DNA of 64,000 bases from the NCBI GenBank assembly GCA_003554945.1, contig PWHN01000099.1, forward strand, positions 1 to 64,000, in the 5' to 3' direction. This DNA comes from a bacterium (GTDB lineage: Bacteria > T1Sed10-126). Below, piece after piece: positions 45,098 to 52,804 of the stretch (the first letter of the stretch is position 1; each line of letters opens with the position of its first letter). Made by a program: the position numbers and the translations under genes. The notes beneath the pieces were generated by a model. It saw only the letters and a list, made by a program, of their open reading frames with translations. It did no database searches and was not told where the DNA came from.

Positions 45098-45117
45098 CCG
45101 GGTCACGGAAGACCTGG
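45098..45117 (+). promoter_or_regulatory. CsrA-type hairpin, flagellin 2 leader
   Basis: CCGGGTC and GACCTGG form a 7-bp stem (one G.U) around the loop ACGGAA, again with GGA in the loop. AGGAGGG follows at 45130-45136. The stem sequence is unrelated to the other three flagellin leaders, while the architecture is the same. Confidence 0.7.
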
Positions 45118-45149
45118 TTAAAAATCTCCAGGAGGGAGCTGAAGCCGCT

Positions 45150-46040
45150 ATGGGCGGTTTATTTCGTGTTAACACCAATACGCAGGCGACCTTTATTGAG
45201 CGCCAGCTCTATCGCAATACCCGGCAACTGGATCGGGCGCAGGAACGTCTGGCCAGTGGCTTCAGGATTAATCGGGCAGCTGACGATGCAGCCGGGCTGG
45301 CTATTTCTGAAAAGTTGCGCATGGCCGAGCGCGGCCTGAGTCAGGCTCAGGCCAACGCTCAGGACGGGATCTCACTCCTTCAGACTGCCGAAGGTGGTAT
45401 GGAGACAGTTACAGAAGATTTACAGAGAATTCGTGAGCTCAGCTTACAAGCGGCCAACGACAGTCTTACCGACTCCGATCGTGAATTAATTCAGGCTGAA
45501 ATAAATCAACTTGTCCAGGAGATAGACCGTACGGCCTCTACCGTGCAGTTTAACCAGCGTCAGCTGCTTAAAAATGATTTTGGAACTGTTGATGCTGGCG
45601 GTCGGGTCCAGGATGACGGCCGAGCTTCCCTTGCTTTCCACATTGGTGCCAACCGTAACGAAATTATCAGGGTTACTACAAACGAATTAGGAACTACTAC
45701 CTCACGTTCTTTGAACCTGAGAACCGAGGATACTTCGCTAAGTATCAGTACACGCGAGGCCGCCGAGTCGGCAATCGAAGTGGCTACCCGGGCAATTAAC
45801 CAGGTCTCCCGGCAGAGGGCTAATATTGGAGCACTTCAGAATCGACTCGAGGGTGCGGTCGATTTTCTCCAAATTCAAGAAGAAAATACTCAACGTGCCG
45901 ACAGCCGCATACGTGACGCTGACATCGCCCGGGAGACGATGAATATGACCCGCTCTCAAATTCTTGTCCAGGCCGGCACCTCGCTGCTTGCCCAGGCCCA
46001 GGAACTGCCCCGCACCATCCTCCAAATACTGGGCATCTAA
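45150..46040 (+). CDS. Flagellin 2
   Basis: A 296-residue flagellin with the typical termini (VNTNTQATFIERQLYRNTR; LASGFRINRAADDAAGLAISEKL; MTRSQILVQAGTSLLAQAQE) and a short centre. It is the most divergent of the four in the D1 helices and its C-terminal end reads PRTILQILGI instead of PQMALQLL. It follows flaG. Unlike its three paralogues it has no boxA-like element and no pairing arm on either side. Confidence 0.95.
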   Translation: MGGLFRVNTNTQATFIERQLYRNTRQLDRAQERLASGFRINRAADDAAGLAISEKLRMAERGLSQAQANAQDGISLLQTAEGGMETVTEDLQRIRELSLQAANDSLTDSDRELIQAEINQLVQEIDRTASTVQFNQRQLLKNDFGTVDAGGRVQDDGRASLAFHIGANRNEIIRVTTNELGTTTSRSLNLRTEDTSLSISTREAAESAIEVATRAINQVSRQRANIGALQNRLEGAVDFLQIQEENTQRADSRIRDADIARETMNMTRSQILVQAGTSLLAQAQELPRTILQILGI

Positions 46041-46250
46041 CTTTTTTCTTTTTTCTAAAGCTATCTTTGAAGTTTTTAGATTCCAGTTCCAGGTTTTAAC
46101 TCGCAACACGCAACACGCAATAAGGTTTATGGTTTTGAAGTTTGATTTCAACTTTAAACTAAAAACTATAAACTGGAAACTAATTTTATCCCGCAACTAC
46201 ACTTTTACACTTTCCCACTTTCTAACTTTCCCACTAACAAATTTCTCCAC
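46041..46250. other. AT-rich spacer after flagellin 2
   Basis: No gene. It contains short direct repeats (CGCAACA in tandem near 46101-46120; AAACTA-like words near 46155-46180) and, at 46201-46236, an inverted relative of the tandem repeat seen at 15.2 kb (CACTTTCCCACTTT...). Confidence 0.5.
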
Positions 46251-46277
46251 TCAAGATTTTTCCTCCGTAGTCGATAA
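46251..46277 (+). promoter_or_regulatory. Sigma-28-type promoter of flagellin 3
   Basis: TCAAGATT (46251-46258), 11 bases, GTCGATAA (46270-46277): 6 of 8 and 7 of 8 matches to the flagellar sigma consensus at the exact consensus spacing. Expected start near 46284, about 24 bases before the boxA-like element. Confidence 0.75.
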
Positions 46278-46307
46278 TTAAGAACAGGATTATTACGAGA
46301 CGACAGG

Positions 46308-46351
46308 GATCTTTGACATGTGAATACAGCCGGCGAACGGGGACCTGGCCC
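46308..46351 (+). promoter_or_regulatory. Flagellin 3 leader: boxA-like element and 5' arm of long-range helix
   Basis: GATCTTTGACA (46308-46318) is boxA-like. The 5' arm 46323-46351 pairs without interruption with 47350-47378 after the gene: 29 pairs, 28 Watson-Crick and a single G.U (46341 with 47360). The intervening distance is about 1 kb. Confidence 0.88.
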
Positions 46352-46380
46352 TTTTGTAGCATCAGTACGACCGTTGAACT

Positions 46381-46400
46381 TCGAATCAAGGATGATTCGA
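46381..46400 (+). promoter_or_regulatory. CsrA-type hairpin, flagellin 3 leader
   Basis: Same 7-bp stem as flagellin 1 (TCGAATC/GATTCGA) with loop AAGGAT. AGGAGGG follows (46413-46419), 13 bases before ATG. Confidence 0.8.
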
Positions 46401-46431
46401 TTCTAAAATTCCAGGAGGGAGTGTTCTAATT

Positions 46432-47331
46432 ATGGGAGGTCTATTTCGAATCAACACAAACGTGCAGGCCACGTTCTCTCAACGTCAACTGCACAGAAGT
46501 TCCGCTGATCTTGACAGAGCACAGGAGCGTTTGTCCAGCGGGTTAAGGATTAACGTCGCCGCAGACGATGCCGCAGGACTGGCTATTGCTGAGAAGTTAG
46601 AAATGGCTGGCCGCGGTTTAAGCCAAGCCCAGGACAACGCTCAGGACGGTATATCCGTCCTGCAAACCGCTGAGGGTGGTCTTGAATCCATTGGAGACGA
46701 CCTGCAGCGGATGCGTGAGCTGGCCGTGCAAGCTGCTAACGACAGTTTGACTGACGACGATCGTGAACTGATCCAGACTGAGATTTCTCAGCTGGTCGAT
46801 GAGATCGATCGCACAGCTTCCACGGTGCAGTTCAACCAGCGTCAGCTTTTAACCAACGAGTTTACAACCGTTGACGAATCTGGCGAGGCCCAAGAAGGTG
46901 AAGGCCCGGGTTCGCTTTCTTTTCACATTGGAGCGAACCGTGACGAGGTCATTACCGTGGACGTGGAAGACGACATTCAGACCGCAACTGCTACAGCACT
47001 CGGTATTCGCGACGCTGACACGGGAGAACCCGTGAGCGTTGAAACCCGAGAACTTGCCGAATCCACGATCCAAACCGTTTCCGAGGCGATTAACGAGGTC
47101 TCGGAAAGTCGGGCCAACATCGGTGCCGTTCAGAATCGGCTCGAAGGTGCCGTCGATTTTCTCCAGATTCAGTATGAGAATACCGAGGCATCGGAGAGCG
47201 CGATTCGTGACGCTGACATTGCCGAAGAAGCTGTTAACCAGACAAGGGCCAACATTTTGACCCAGGCCGGTACTTCCGTTCTTGGTCAGGCACAGCAAAC
47301 GCCACAGATGGCCCTGCAGCTTCTGCAGTAG
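46432..47331 (+). CDS. Flagellin 3
   Basis: A 299-residue flagellin very close to flagellin 1 in its ends (INTNVQATFSQRQLHRSSA; NQTRANILTQAGTSVLGQAQQ) with a slightly different acidic centre (VDVEDDIQTATATALGIRDA). It has its own sigma-28 promoter, boxA-like element, pairing arms and CsrA-type hairpin, so it is an independent unit. It is a probable major filament component along with flagellin 1. Confidence 0.96.
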   Translation: MGGLFRINTNVQATFSQRQLHRSSADLDRAQERLSSGLRINVAADDAAGLAIAEKLEMAGRGLSQAQDNAQDGISVLQTAEGGLESIGDDLQRMRELAVQAANDSLTDDDRELIQTEISQLVDEIDRTASTVQFNQRQLLTNEFTTVDESGEAQEGEGPGSLSFHIGANRDEVITVDVEDDIQTATATALGIRDADTGEPVSVETRELAESTIQTVSEAINEVSESRANIGAVQNRLEGAVDFLQIQYENTEASESAIRDADIAEEAVNQTRANILTQAGTSVLGQAQQTPQMALQLLQ

Positions 47332-47349
47332 TTTTTTACTGACCTTTCC

Positions 47350-47378
47350 GGGCCAGGTCTCCGTTCGCCGGCTGTATT
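47350..47378 (+). other. 3' arm of flagellin 3 long-range helix
   Basis: The 29-base segment begins 19 bases beyond the stop and is the full complement (one G.U) of leader segment 46323-46351. TTTTTG follows immediately. It lies between the stop of flagellin 3 and the ribosome binding site of the next gene. Confidence 0.88.
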
Positions 47379-47413
47379 TTTGAGCTGATTTTCTCCAAGG
47401 GAGTTTTATTTCC

Positions 47414-48376
47414 ATGAAAGTAACTTTTTCTTCTGAACAGCCGCTTGAAATTGAAGCGCCTGACCCCGAGCAGAAGCTGGGAGATTATATCGATTTTGTA
47501 AATAAAAAATTAAGCGATGTAAACCGGTTTATTTTTTCTGCCGAGGTCGACGGCGAACAAATTACAGAAGAACGCTGCCGGCAGAAATGTGATTCGTTTG
47601 AAGAATTAAAGCTGGAAGCCCGCTCTTTCGAAGAGATGACCATCGACACCATTGGCCGCTTAGGAGCTTATTGCCAGGAATACCTGGCTAAACTTCCACA
47701 GGTCATTGACGAGTGGAAAAAAAAGAGCGACGAAGAGAAAAATGCATTGCGTCGTCAAGTGCTTGAAGCTATAAATCTGGCCGGTAAGGTTCTGGACTCG
47801 ATTGATGATTTTCTTGACGTCGCAGTGGAAGAACATGACACAATAAAAAGCAGAACAGAAAAATTGGCGGGGCAGTTTCGTGAGGCAGGGAGAGAAGAAT
47901 TGAAGTCCTTGCTAACAGAGCAGGGGAGCGAATATTTTTCTGAATTATTTGACCACCTCAGAGCTGTACTGGATTACGTTGACGGGCAAAAAGATGCTGA
48001 GTCAGACCAGCTTTCACGTCTGGGCCGCCAGCTCGATGAACTGCACGAAGAACTAACCAACCTTATTAATAAATTCCAGGGCGGGGATATTGCCGACGCT
48101 TACGACCAATTGACTGATCGAGCTACTGAAATAGATGAATTGCTTGCTGTTATCGGCGGGTTGGACAAGACTGGTTTCCTCAAACGTAATTTCACACCGG
48201 AAACTCAGGACGAATTAAGTCAGGCCCATACAGAACTTCACCGCGGTCTCACCGAATTACTTCAGGCCGTGGAGGAGCGCGATCCGATAATGGTCTGCGA
48301 CATACTTGAGTATGAGTTTTTACCCTACCTTGAATCTCTCCAAAAACTCTTTGGCAGCGTCGACGAAGCGGAATAG
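47414..48376 (+). CDS. Unknown helical acidic protein between flagellin genes
   Basis: I do not recognise this 320-residue protein. The first 70 residues look like a small alpha/beta domain (MKVTFSSEQPLEIEAPDPEQ; NRFIFSAEVDGEQITEE) and the remainder is mostly charged amphipathic helix with heptad character. There is no signal peptide, membrane segment or cysteine-rich motif, apart from two Cys near 55-60. AAGGGAG precedes the ATG by 11 bases. Position between flagellins 3 and 4 suggests a flagellin-related cytoplasmic helper such as a chaperone or filament regulator, but that is inference. Confidence 0.75.
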   Translation: MKVTFSSEQPLEIEAPDPEQKLGDYIDFVNKKLSDVNRFIFSAEVDGEQITEERCRQKCDSFEELKLEARSFEEMTIDTIGRLGAYCQEYLAKLPQVIDEWKKKSDEEKNALRRQVLEAINLAGKVLDSIDDFLDVAVEEHDTIKSRTEKLAGQFREAGREELKSLLTEQGSEYFSELFDHLRAVLDYVDGQKDAESDQLSRLGRQLDELHEELTNLINKFQGGDIADAYDQLTDRATEIDELLAVIGGLDKTGFLKRNFTPETQDELSQAHTELHRGLTELLQAVEERDPIMVCDILEYEFLPYLESLQKLFGSVDEAE

Positions 48377-48381
48377 ATCGC

Positions 48382-48409
48382 TAAAGAATTTTTTTAATCA
48401 AACCGATAA
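48382..48409 (+). promoter_or_regulatory. Sigma-28-type promoter of flagellin 4
   Basis: TAAAGAAT (48382-48389) and ACCGATAA (48402-48409), 12 bases apart, one more than consensus. Expected start near 48416, about 33 bases before the boxA-like element. Confidence 0.65.
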
Positions 48410-48448
48410 TATAACTCAAAGCTAAGTACTATACCTCAATAAAACTAT

Positions 48449-48494
48449 GTTCTCTGACAATTAAATACGGCCGGTGTGACGTTTCCTCTCCCGG
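48449..48494 (+). promoter_or_regulatory. Flagellin 4 leader: boxA-like element and 5' arm of long-range helix
   Basis: GTTCTCTGACA (48449-48459) is boxA-like. The first block 48463-48476 pairs perfectly with 49607-49620 (14 bp); after an internal loop CCTCTC (48485-48490) pairs with GAGAGG (49596-49601) and CCGG (48491-48494) with CCGG (49591-49594), with one bulged base. Confidence 0.8.
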
Positions 48495-48537
48495 AGTTGT
48501 TCTTTTTTTAGCATTTATTTATCTTTTTTATCCTTTT

Positions 48538-48581
48538 TGGAACAGCTCTCTGCTGTTCCAATCGAATCAAGGACGATTCGA
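48538..48581 (+). promoter_or_regulatory. Hairpin plus CsrA-type hairpin, flagellin 4 leader
   Basis: A 9-bp stem (GGAACAGC with GCTGTTCC, loop TCTCT) at 48538-48560 is followed directly by the CsrA-type hairpin TCGAATC-AAGGAC-GATTCGA (48562-48581). The ribosome binding site GAGGGAGG (48595-48602) is 7 bases before ATG 48610. Confidence 0.75.
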
Positions 48582-48609
48582 TTACACTCCATAGAGGGAG
48601 GCATGTACT

Positions 48610-49578
48610 ATGTCAGAACTTTTTCGTATTCAGAATAACATTGCCGCTCAGTTTGCACAGCGGCAACTTAACCGCTCTGATTCTACATTAAACGAAGCCC
48701 AGGAAAGGCTTTCCAGTGGTTACAGAATTAACACCGCCTCGGACGATGCTGCCGGTCTTGCTATTTCGGAACGACTGCGAATGGCAGACCGAGGCCTCGG
48801 TCAGGCGGAGAGAAACGCACAGGACGCTATTTCAGTTCTGCAGACCGCCGAAGGAGGCCTGGAAACTATTGGCGATAACCTTCAGCGGATGCGCGAACTG
48901 GCCGTTCAAGCGGCTAACGACAGCCTGACCTGGGATGACCGGAGGTTGATCCAGACTGAGGTTGATCAGCTGGTCGAGGAGATCGATCGTAGTGCCTCGA
49001 GCGTGCAGTTCAACCAGCGACAGCTTCTTAAGAACGACTTTGGAACTGTCGACGCGTCTGGTGAAACTGAAGAAGGTTCGGGATCATTAGTCTTTCACGT
49101 CGGGGCTAACCGGGATGAAGTCATGGAGATTACAACCGATGAACTGCGAACCATGACTTCGGTTAACCTTGGTCTCCGACTCACGGAAGACCGGAATGAG
49201 ATCATTGAATATCCCGGCGGTACTCTCTTGTATGGCCCCGACGATCAGTATTATGCTCTCAGTCTTTACCGGGACTCAGCCGGTAATTTGGATCGTAATG
49301 CTGCTGAATCCGCTATCGAGCGGATTACCCGGGCCATTGACCAGGTTTCAGACTCGAGAGCACGAATTGGTGCTGTTCAGAACCGTGTTGAGTCTACTAT
49401 TGACTTCCTGCAACTTCAGCAGGAGAACACGCAGGCTTCTGAAAGCAGAATTCGTGACGCTGATTTGGCGGAAGAGTCCGTCCGACGGACTCAAGCCGAC
49501 ATCCTGATGCAGGCCGGTACTTCCGTGCTTGCCCAGGCTAATCAGCAGCCTCAACTGGCATTACAGTTGTTGGCTTAG
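48610..49578 (+). CDS. Flagellin 4
   Basis: A 322-residue flagellin; ends IQNNIAAQFAQRQLNRSD, LSSGYRINTASDDAAGLAISERL and RRTQADILMQAGTSVLAQANQQPQLALQLLA are typical. The centre is about 25 residues longer than in the others (IIEYPGGTLLYGPDDQYYAL). It has its own sigma-28-type promoter, boxA-like element, pairing arms and CsrA-type hairpin. It is likely a minor or position-specific filament subunit, though this is not testable by eye. Confidence 0.95.
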   Translation: MSELFRIQNNIAAQFAQRQLNRSDSTLNEAQERLSSGYRINTASDDAAGLAISERLRMADRGLGQAERNAQDAISVLQTAEGGLETIGDNLQRMRELAVQAANDSLTWDDRRLIQTEVDQLVEEIDRSASSVQFNQRQLLKNDFGTVDASGETEEGSGSLVFHVGANRDEVMEITTDELRTMTSVNLGLRLTEDRNEIIEYPGGTLLYGPDDQYYALSLYRDSAGNLDRNAAESAIERITRAIDQVSDSRARIGAVQNRVESTIDFLQLQQENTQASESRIRDADLAEESVRRTQADILMQAGTSVLAQANQQPQLALQLLA

Positions 49579-49590
49579 AAAGAATTTTCA

Positions 49591-49620
49591 CCGGCGAGAG
49601 GTTCGCCACCGGCCGTATTT
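49591..49620 (+). other. 3' arm of flagellin 4 long-range helix
   Basis: Blocks CCGG, GAGAGG and a final 14-base block are complementary, in reverse order, to the leader blocks 48463-48494. The arm starts 12 bases after the stop; CTTTCCTTATTTTC follows. Confidence 0.8.
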
Positions 49621-49703
49621 CTTTCCTTATTTTCGCCTTTTCGCTATACTTACAGACCACCGATTACCGATCACCGAATACTGACACAGAAGGAGCCTTT
49701 AGT

Positions 49704-51311
49704 TTGCAATATCCGACTCAAATTATTAAAACCGTTGTTAATAATTTCAAAAATCAATATCCAGAAATTGAGCAAATTCCCGCCGGTATAGAACCGCCAC
49801 CCGAAACAGAAACCGGGGATCTGGCCGTTGCCTTACCAATGCGAGCAGCCGGTGCTCTTCAGCGCTCCCCCCGGGAAATTGCCACCGAGCTGTCAGAAAT
49901 GCTAAAGCAACGCTCTGAACTCAAATCGGTTGAAGTGGCCGGTCCCGGTTTTGTTAATTGTACCTTCACTGATTCTTTTCTCTTAAAAAGCGTTGCGAAG
50001 ATTATCGAACAACAAACGGTAGAATTTCCTGAACCTGGTTCAAACAAACGGGTGCTGATAGAATTTGTTAGTGCTAACCCGACCGGACCGTTGCACGTGG
50101 GCCACGGTCGCGGGGCTATCTATGGCGACGTGCTCGCCCGTTTGTTTGAAGTCTTTGGCTATCAGGTTGAGCGGGAGTATTACGTCAATGACGGTGGTTC
50201 TCAAATTGAGCGGCTCGCCGAAAGTATGCTCTTGCGGTCCCGGCAGGCAGAGGGCGAAGCTGTGGAATTATCCGAGGACCACTACCGGGGCGACTATTTA
50301 AAAGAAATAGTCGCTGATTCTGGTATTAGTCCCGGGGATTCTATTGAAACAGTTGCCCGCCGGGGAAAAGAGGAAATAATTGCCTGGATTTTTTCGACCC
50401 TTGAACGGTTCCGGATAAATTTTGACAACACTGTTTATGAATCTGAAGTGGCACCTCCAGAGGCGGTAGGTGAGCTGGTCAAACGTCTGGAAGCGGAGGG
50501 GCTGGTTCGCCGGGAAGACGGCGCTACTTACTTGTCCACCTCGAAGCTGGGCGACGATAAGGACCGCGTGCTCATACGCAGCAACGGTGAGCCGACATAC
50601 TTTGCCAATGACCTGGTCTATCATCTGGACAAGTATAACCGGGGAGCTGATCAGTTTATAGATATCTGGGGGCACGACCATCACGGCTATCAGCAGCGCC
50701 TTCGCTCGGGATTACAGGCGCTGGGCTGCGCTACTGAACGGTTGGAGATCGAGCTCTATCAGCTCGTCGACCTTTACCGTGGAGGTGAGCCGCTGCAGAT
50801 GTCTACCCGCCGGGGTGAATTTGTCACTCTGGACGAGTTGATTGATGAAGTCGGGGTGGACGCTGTTCGTTTTAACTTTTTGACTAAAAATCATAACAGT
50901 CCGCTTGATTTTGATATTGAGGTCGCCACCTCGCAGAGCGAGGACAATCCCGTCTATTACGTTCAATACGCTCACACCCGCCTGGCCGGCATTCTACGAA
51001 AAGCCGACGGGCAGTTTGACGACGTTGAACCGGAGGATAGTCTCTCCGAAGCTGGCCACAGACTGGTCTTCAAAGCGCTCGGGTTTGTTCCCTTCCTGCA
51101 ACAGACTCTGGCCGGCCGTGAACCGCATCGTATAACCTTCTGGCTTCGAGAGTTGGCCCGCCATTTTCATACCTATTATACTGCGCATCGGGTTGTTGAC
51201 CCGTCGGCGCCGGCGATTAGTGCCCGCCGGCTGGAGCTGGTTAAATTTCTCAAAATAATCTTTAAGACCGGCCTGGACCTGCTCGACGTTAATGCGCCGG
51301 AGCGCATGTGA
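49704..51311 (+). CDS. argS: Arginyl-tRNA synthetase
   Basis: Class I enzyme that charges tRNA-Arg, cytoplasmic. ANPTGPLHVGHGRGA contains the HIGH-equivalent HVGH; the KMSKS loop reads QMSTRRG; the DALR-type anticodon domain is seen at the C-terminus (YYVQYAHTRLAGIL onwards). The length of 535 residues is slightly below the usual 550-590. The TTG start follows AAGGAG by 8-9 bases. It overlaps the following glycosyltransferase start (GTGA), so argS heads an operon that also holds flagellin-glycosylation genes. Confidence 0.96.
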   Translation: MQYPTQIIKTVVNNFKNQYPEIEQIPAGIEPPPETETGDLAVALPMRAAGALQRSPREIATELSEMLKQRSELKSVEVAGPGFVNCTFTDSFLLKSVAKIIEQQTVEFPEPGSNKRVLIEFVSANPTGPLHVGHGRGAIYGDVLARLFEVFGYQVEREYYVNDGGSQIERLAESMLLRSRQAEGEAVELSEDHYRGDYLKEIVADSGISPGDSIETVARRGKEEIIAWIFSTLERFRINFDNTVYESEVAPPEAVGELVKRLEAEGLVRREDGATYLSTSKLGDDKDRVLIRSNGEPTYFANDLVYHLDKYNRGADQFIDIWGHDHHGYQQRLRSGLQALGCATERLEIELYQLVDLYRGGEPLQMSTRRGEFVTLDELIDEVGVDAVRFNFLTKNHNSPLDFDIEVATSQSEDNPVYYVQYAHTRLAGILRKADGQFDDVEPEDSLSEAGHRLVFKALGFVPFLQQTLAGREPHRITFWLRELARHFHTYYTAHRVVDPSAPAISARRLELVKFLKIIFKTGLDLLDVNAPERM

Positions 51312-52804
51312 AAAAGGAACGCTTTCTCCGTCGGCTGCGGCAGCAGAAAAAAACACTGGGCCGGACTGAACTATATTCCCTGTTTCAATACCACCTTTTG
51401 ATTCGTCAGTGGGATAATTATCCACGCTTTAAATTCCAACCAAAGCCGCCGCCGGCTAAAGTTGAAAATATGCTTGTCGTTCAGCTCAGCTCTATTGGTG
51501 ACGTTACCTGCACAATCCCGGCCCTCTTTGCTCTTAAGGAGCGCTTCCCGGCCGCGGAGTTGCATTTTTTGACCGAAGCTGAATCTACCGTTGGCGTGCT
51601 AAATCATCCGGCTATAGATAAACTCTGGACTTTACCTGCGGAGAGTTGGATTGGACTGCTGAAATCAGGTCAAAAACAAAATTTTGTTTCTGAACTGCGC
51701 GCCTGGCTTCATCAATTGAAAAAGCAGCGGTTTGATTTTTTACTTAATCTGCACAGCTCGCCGCTCTCCGCTCTAATTGGTAATCTGCTCGACCCGGACA
51801 GCTACTCTGGTTGCCTGATCGATAATAATCTACAGCCGGTTGTAATCGGCAGTCCGCATCAGTTTGCCCGCTATCTGGATCAGCCACCGCCCGTGCACAC
51901 TCTGGGAGCCACCTGTCTTTACGCTGACGCTGTTCCCGAAAAGATGCAGTTTTATCGTCGTCAAGACGATAAAATAGAAAACAAAGTGGAAGAAATTTTT
52001 GCAAATAAACATCAGGACAATCGCCCGCACGTCTTGATAAATACAGGCTCCCGCATGAAGGGGCGTGTCTGGCCGCCCGACCACTGCTCGCAGGTGGTTG
52101 AGCAGTTGCTGGAAGCAGGCTGTGAAGTCGGTTTGATCGGTGGCCCCAGTGATTTTGAACGACTTGAGAAAATAGACAAACAAATTAAAAATCCACGTTT
52201 AATTAGCTGGTATAAAATTAACGATAGCTTGCTTGCGGACTTACACCTGTCTGACCAAGCTAACCTAACTGTTACTACTGATTCGGGTCCCCAGCACCTG
52301 ATATCCGCCCGGGATAACCGCTGCTTGGTTTTGGCCGGAGACATCTGGGTTGGCCCCTGGACGGACCGCAGCTTAACGTTACAATCTACTGAAAAGAAGA
52401 TTGGGAGTTTGCCGGTAGAATTAATTGTTCAAACGGTCCTGGCACAATTGGAGCATGGTGAGCCCCCACAGCCCGGGGCAGGCGTTGATTTGTTTCGCGG
52501 AGTAGGAGGGCGAAGCTTCTGGTTTCGTAACATACCGGTTGGTCAGAAAAGTTCGAATGAAACAAAAATGCGGCGCTGGCTTAAAAAGATTTATCTTTAC
52601 TCACTGCTGGAACAGGTCGGCAGCAGCCTGGGTTGGAAAGGGCTGGGGGAGTCCCCCCTGGAGCACCTGGAGGAATTATACGAGCTATACTGGTCGGTCG
52701 AGAAGCCTGATATACCTTACCCGAAAATTGATCAAGTGCTGCCCCCGGGACTATCTTTTCTGGCGGAAGATTACGAACTTAAATGGAGTTATGAAGATGG
52801 CTAA
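51308..52804 (+). CDS. Family 9 glycosyltransferase (heptosyltransferase-like)
   Basis: A 498-residue GT-B enzyme related to ADP-heptose:LPS heptosyltransferases. NMLVVQLSSIGDVTCTIPAL opens the first Rossmann domain at about residue 55; the second has HVLINTGSRMKGRVWPPDHC, GCEVGLIGGPSDFERL and TTDSGPQHLISARDN, typical of the family. The final 90 residues are an extra region with no clear homology. GTG start overlapping the argS stop; its own stop overlaps the Maf gene. Given the neighbours, it probably transfers a sugar to flagellin or to an outer-membrane glycan. Confidence 0.85.
   Translation: MKKERFLRRLRQQKKTLGRTELYSLFQYHLLIRQWDNYPRFKFQPKPPPAKVENMLVVQLSSIGDVTCTIPALFALKERFPAAELHFLTEAESTVGVLNHPAIDKLWTLPAESWIGLLKSGQKQNFVSELRAWLHQLKKQRFDFLLNLHSSPLSALIGNLLDPDSYSGCLIDNNLQPVVIGSPHQFARYLDQPPPVHTLGATCLYADAVPEKMQFYRRQDDKIENKVEEIFANKHQDNRPHVLINTGSRMKGRVWPPDHCSQVVEQLLEAGCEVGLIGGPSDFERLEKIDKQIKNPRLISWYKINDSLLADLHLSDQANLTVTTDSGPQHLISARDNRCLVLAGDIWVGPWTDRSLTLQSTEKKIGSLPVELIVQTVLAQLEHGEPPQPGAGVDLFRGVGGRSFWFRNIPVGQKSSNETKMRRWLKKIYLYSLLEQVGSSLGWKGLGESPLEHLEELYELYWSVEKPDIPYPKIDQVLPPGLSFLAEDYELKWSYEDG

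Noticed and set aside
46050-46075. TATCTTTGAAG after flagellin 2 as a further boxA
   Set aside because: It lies after the gene, has no pairing arm nearby and does not match the ACA end of the other three.
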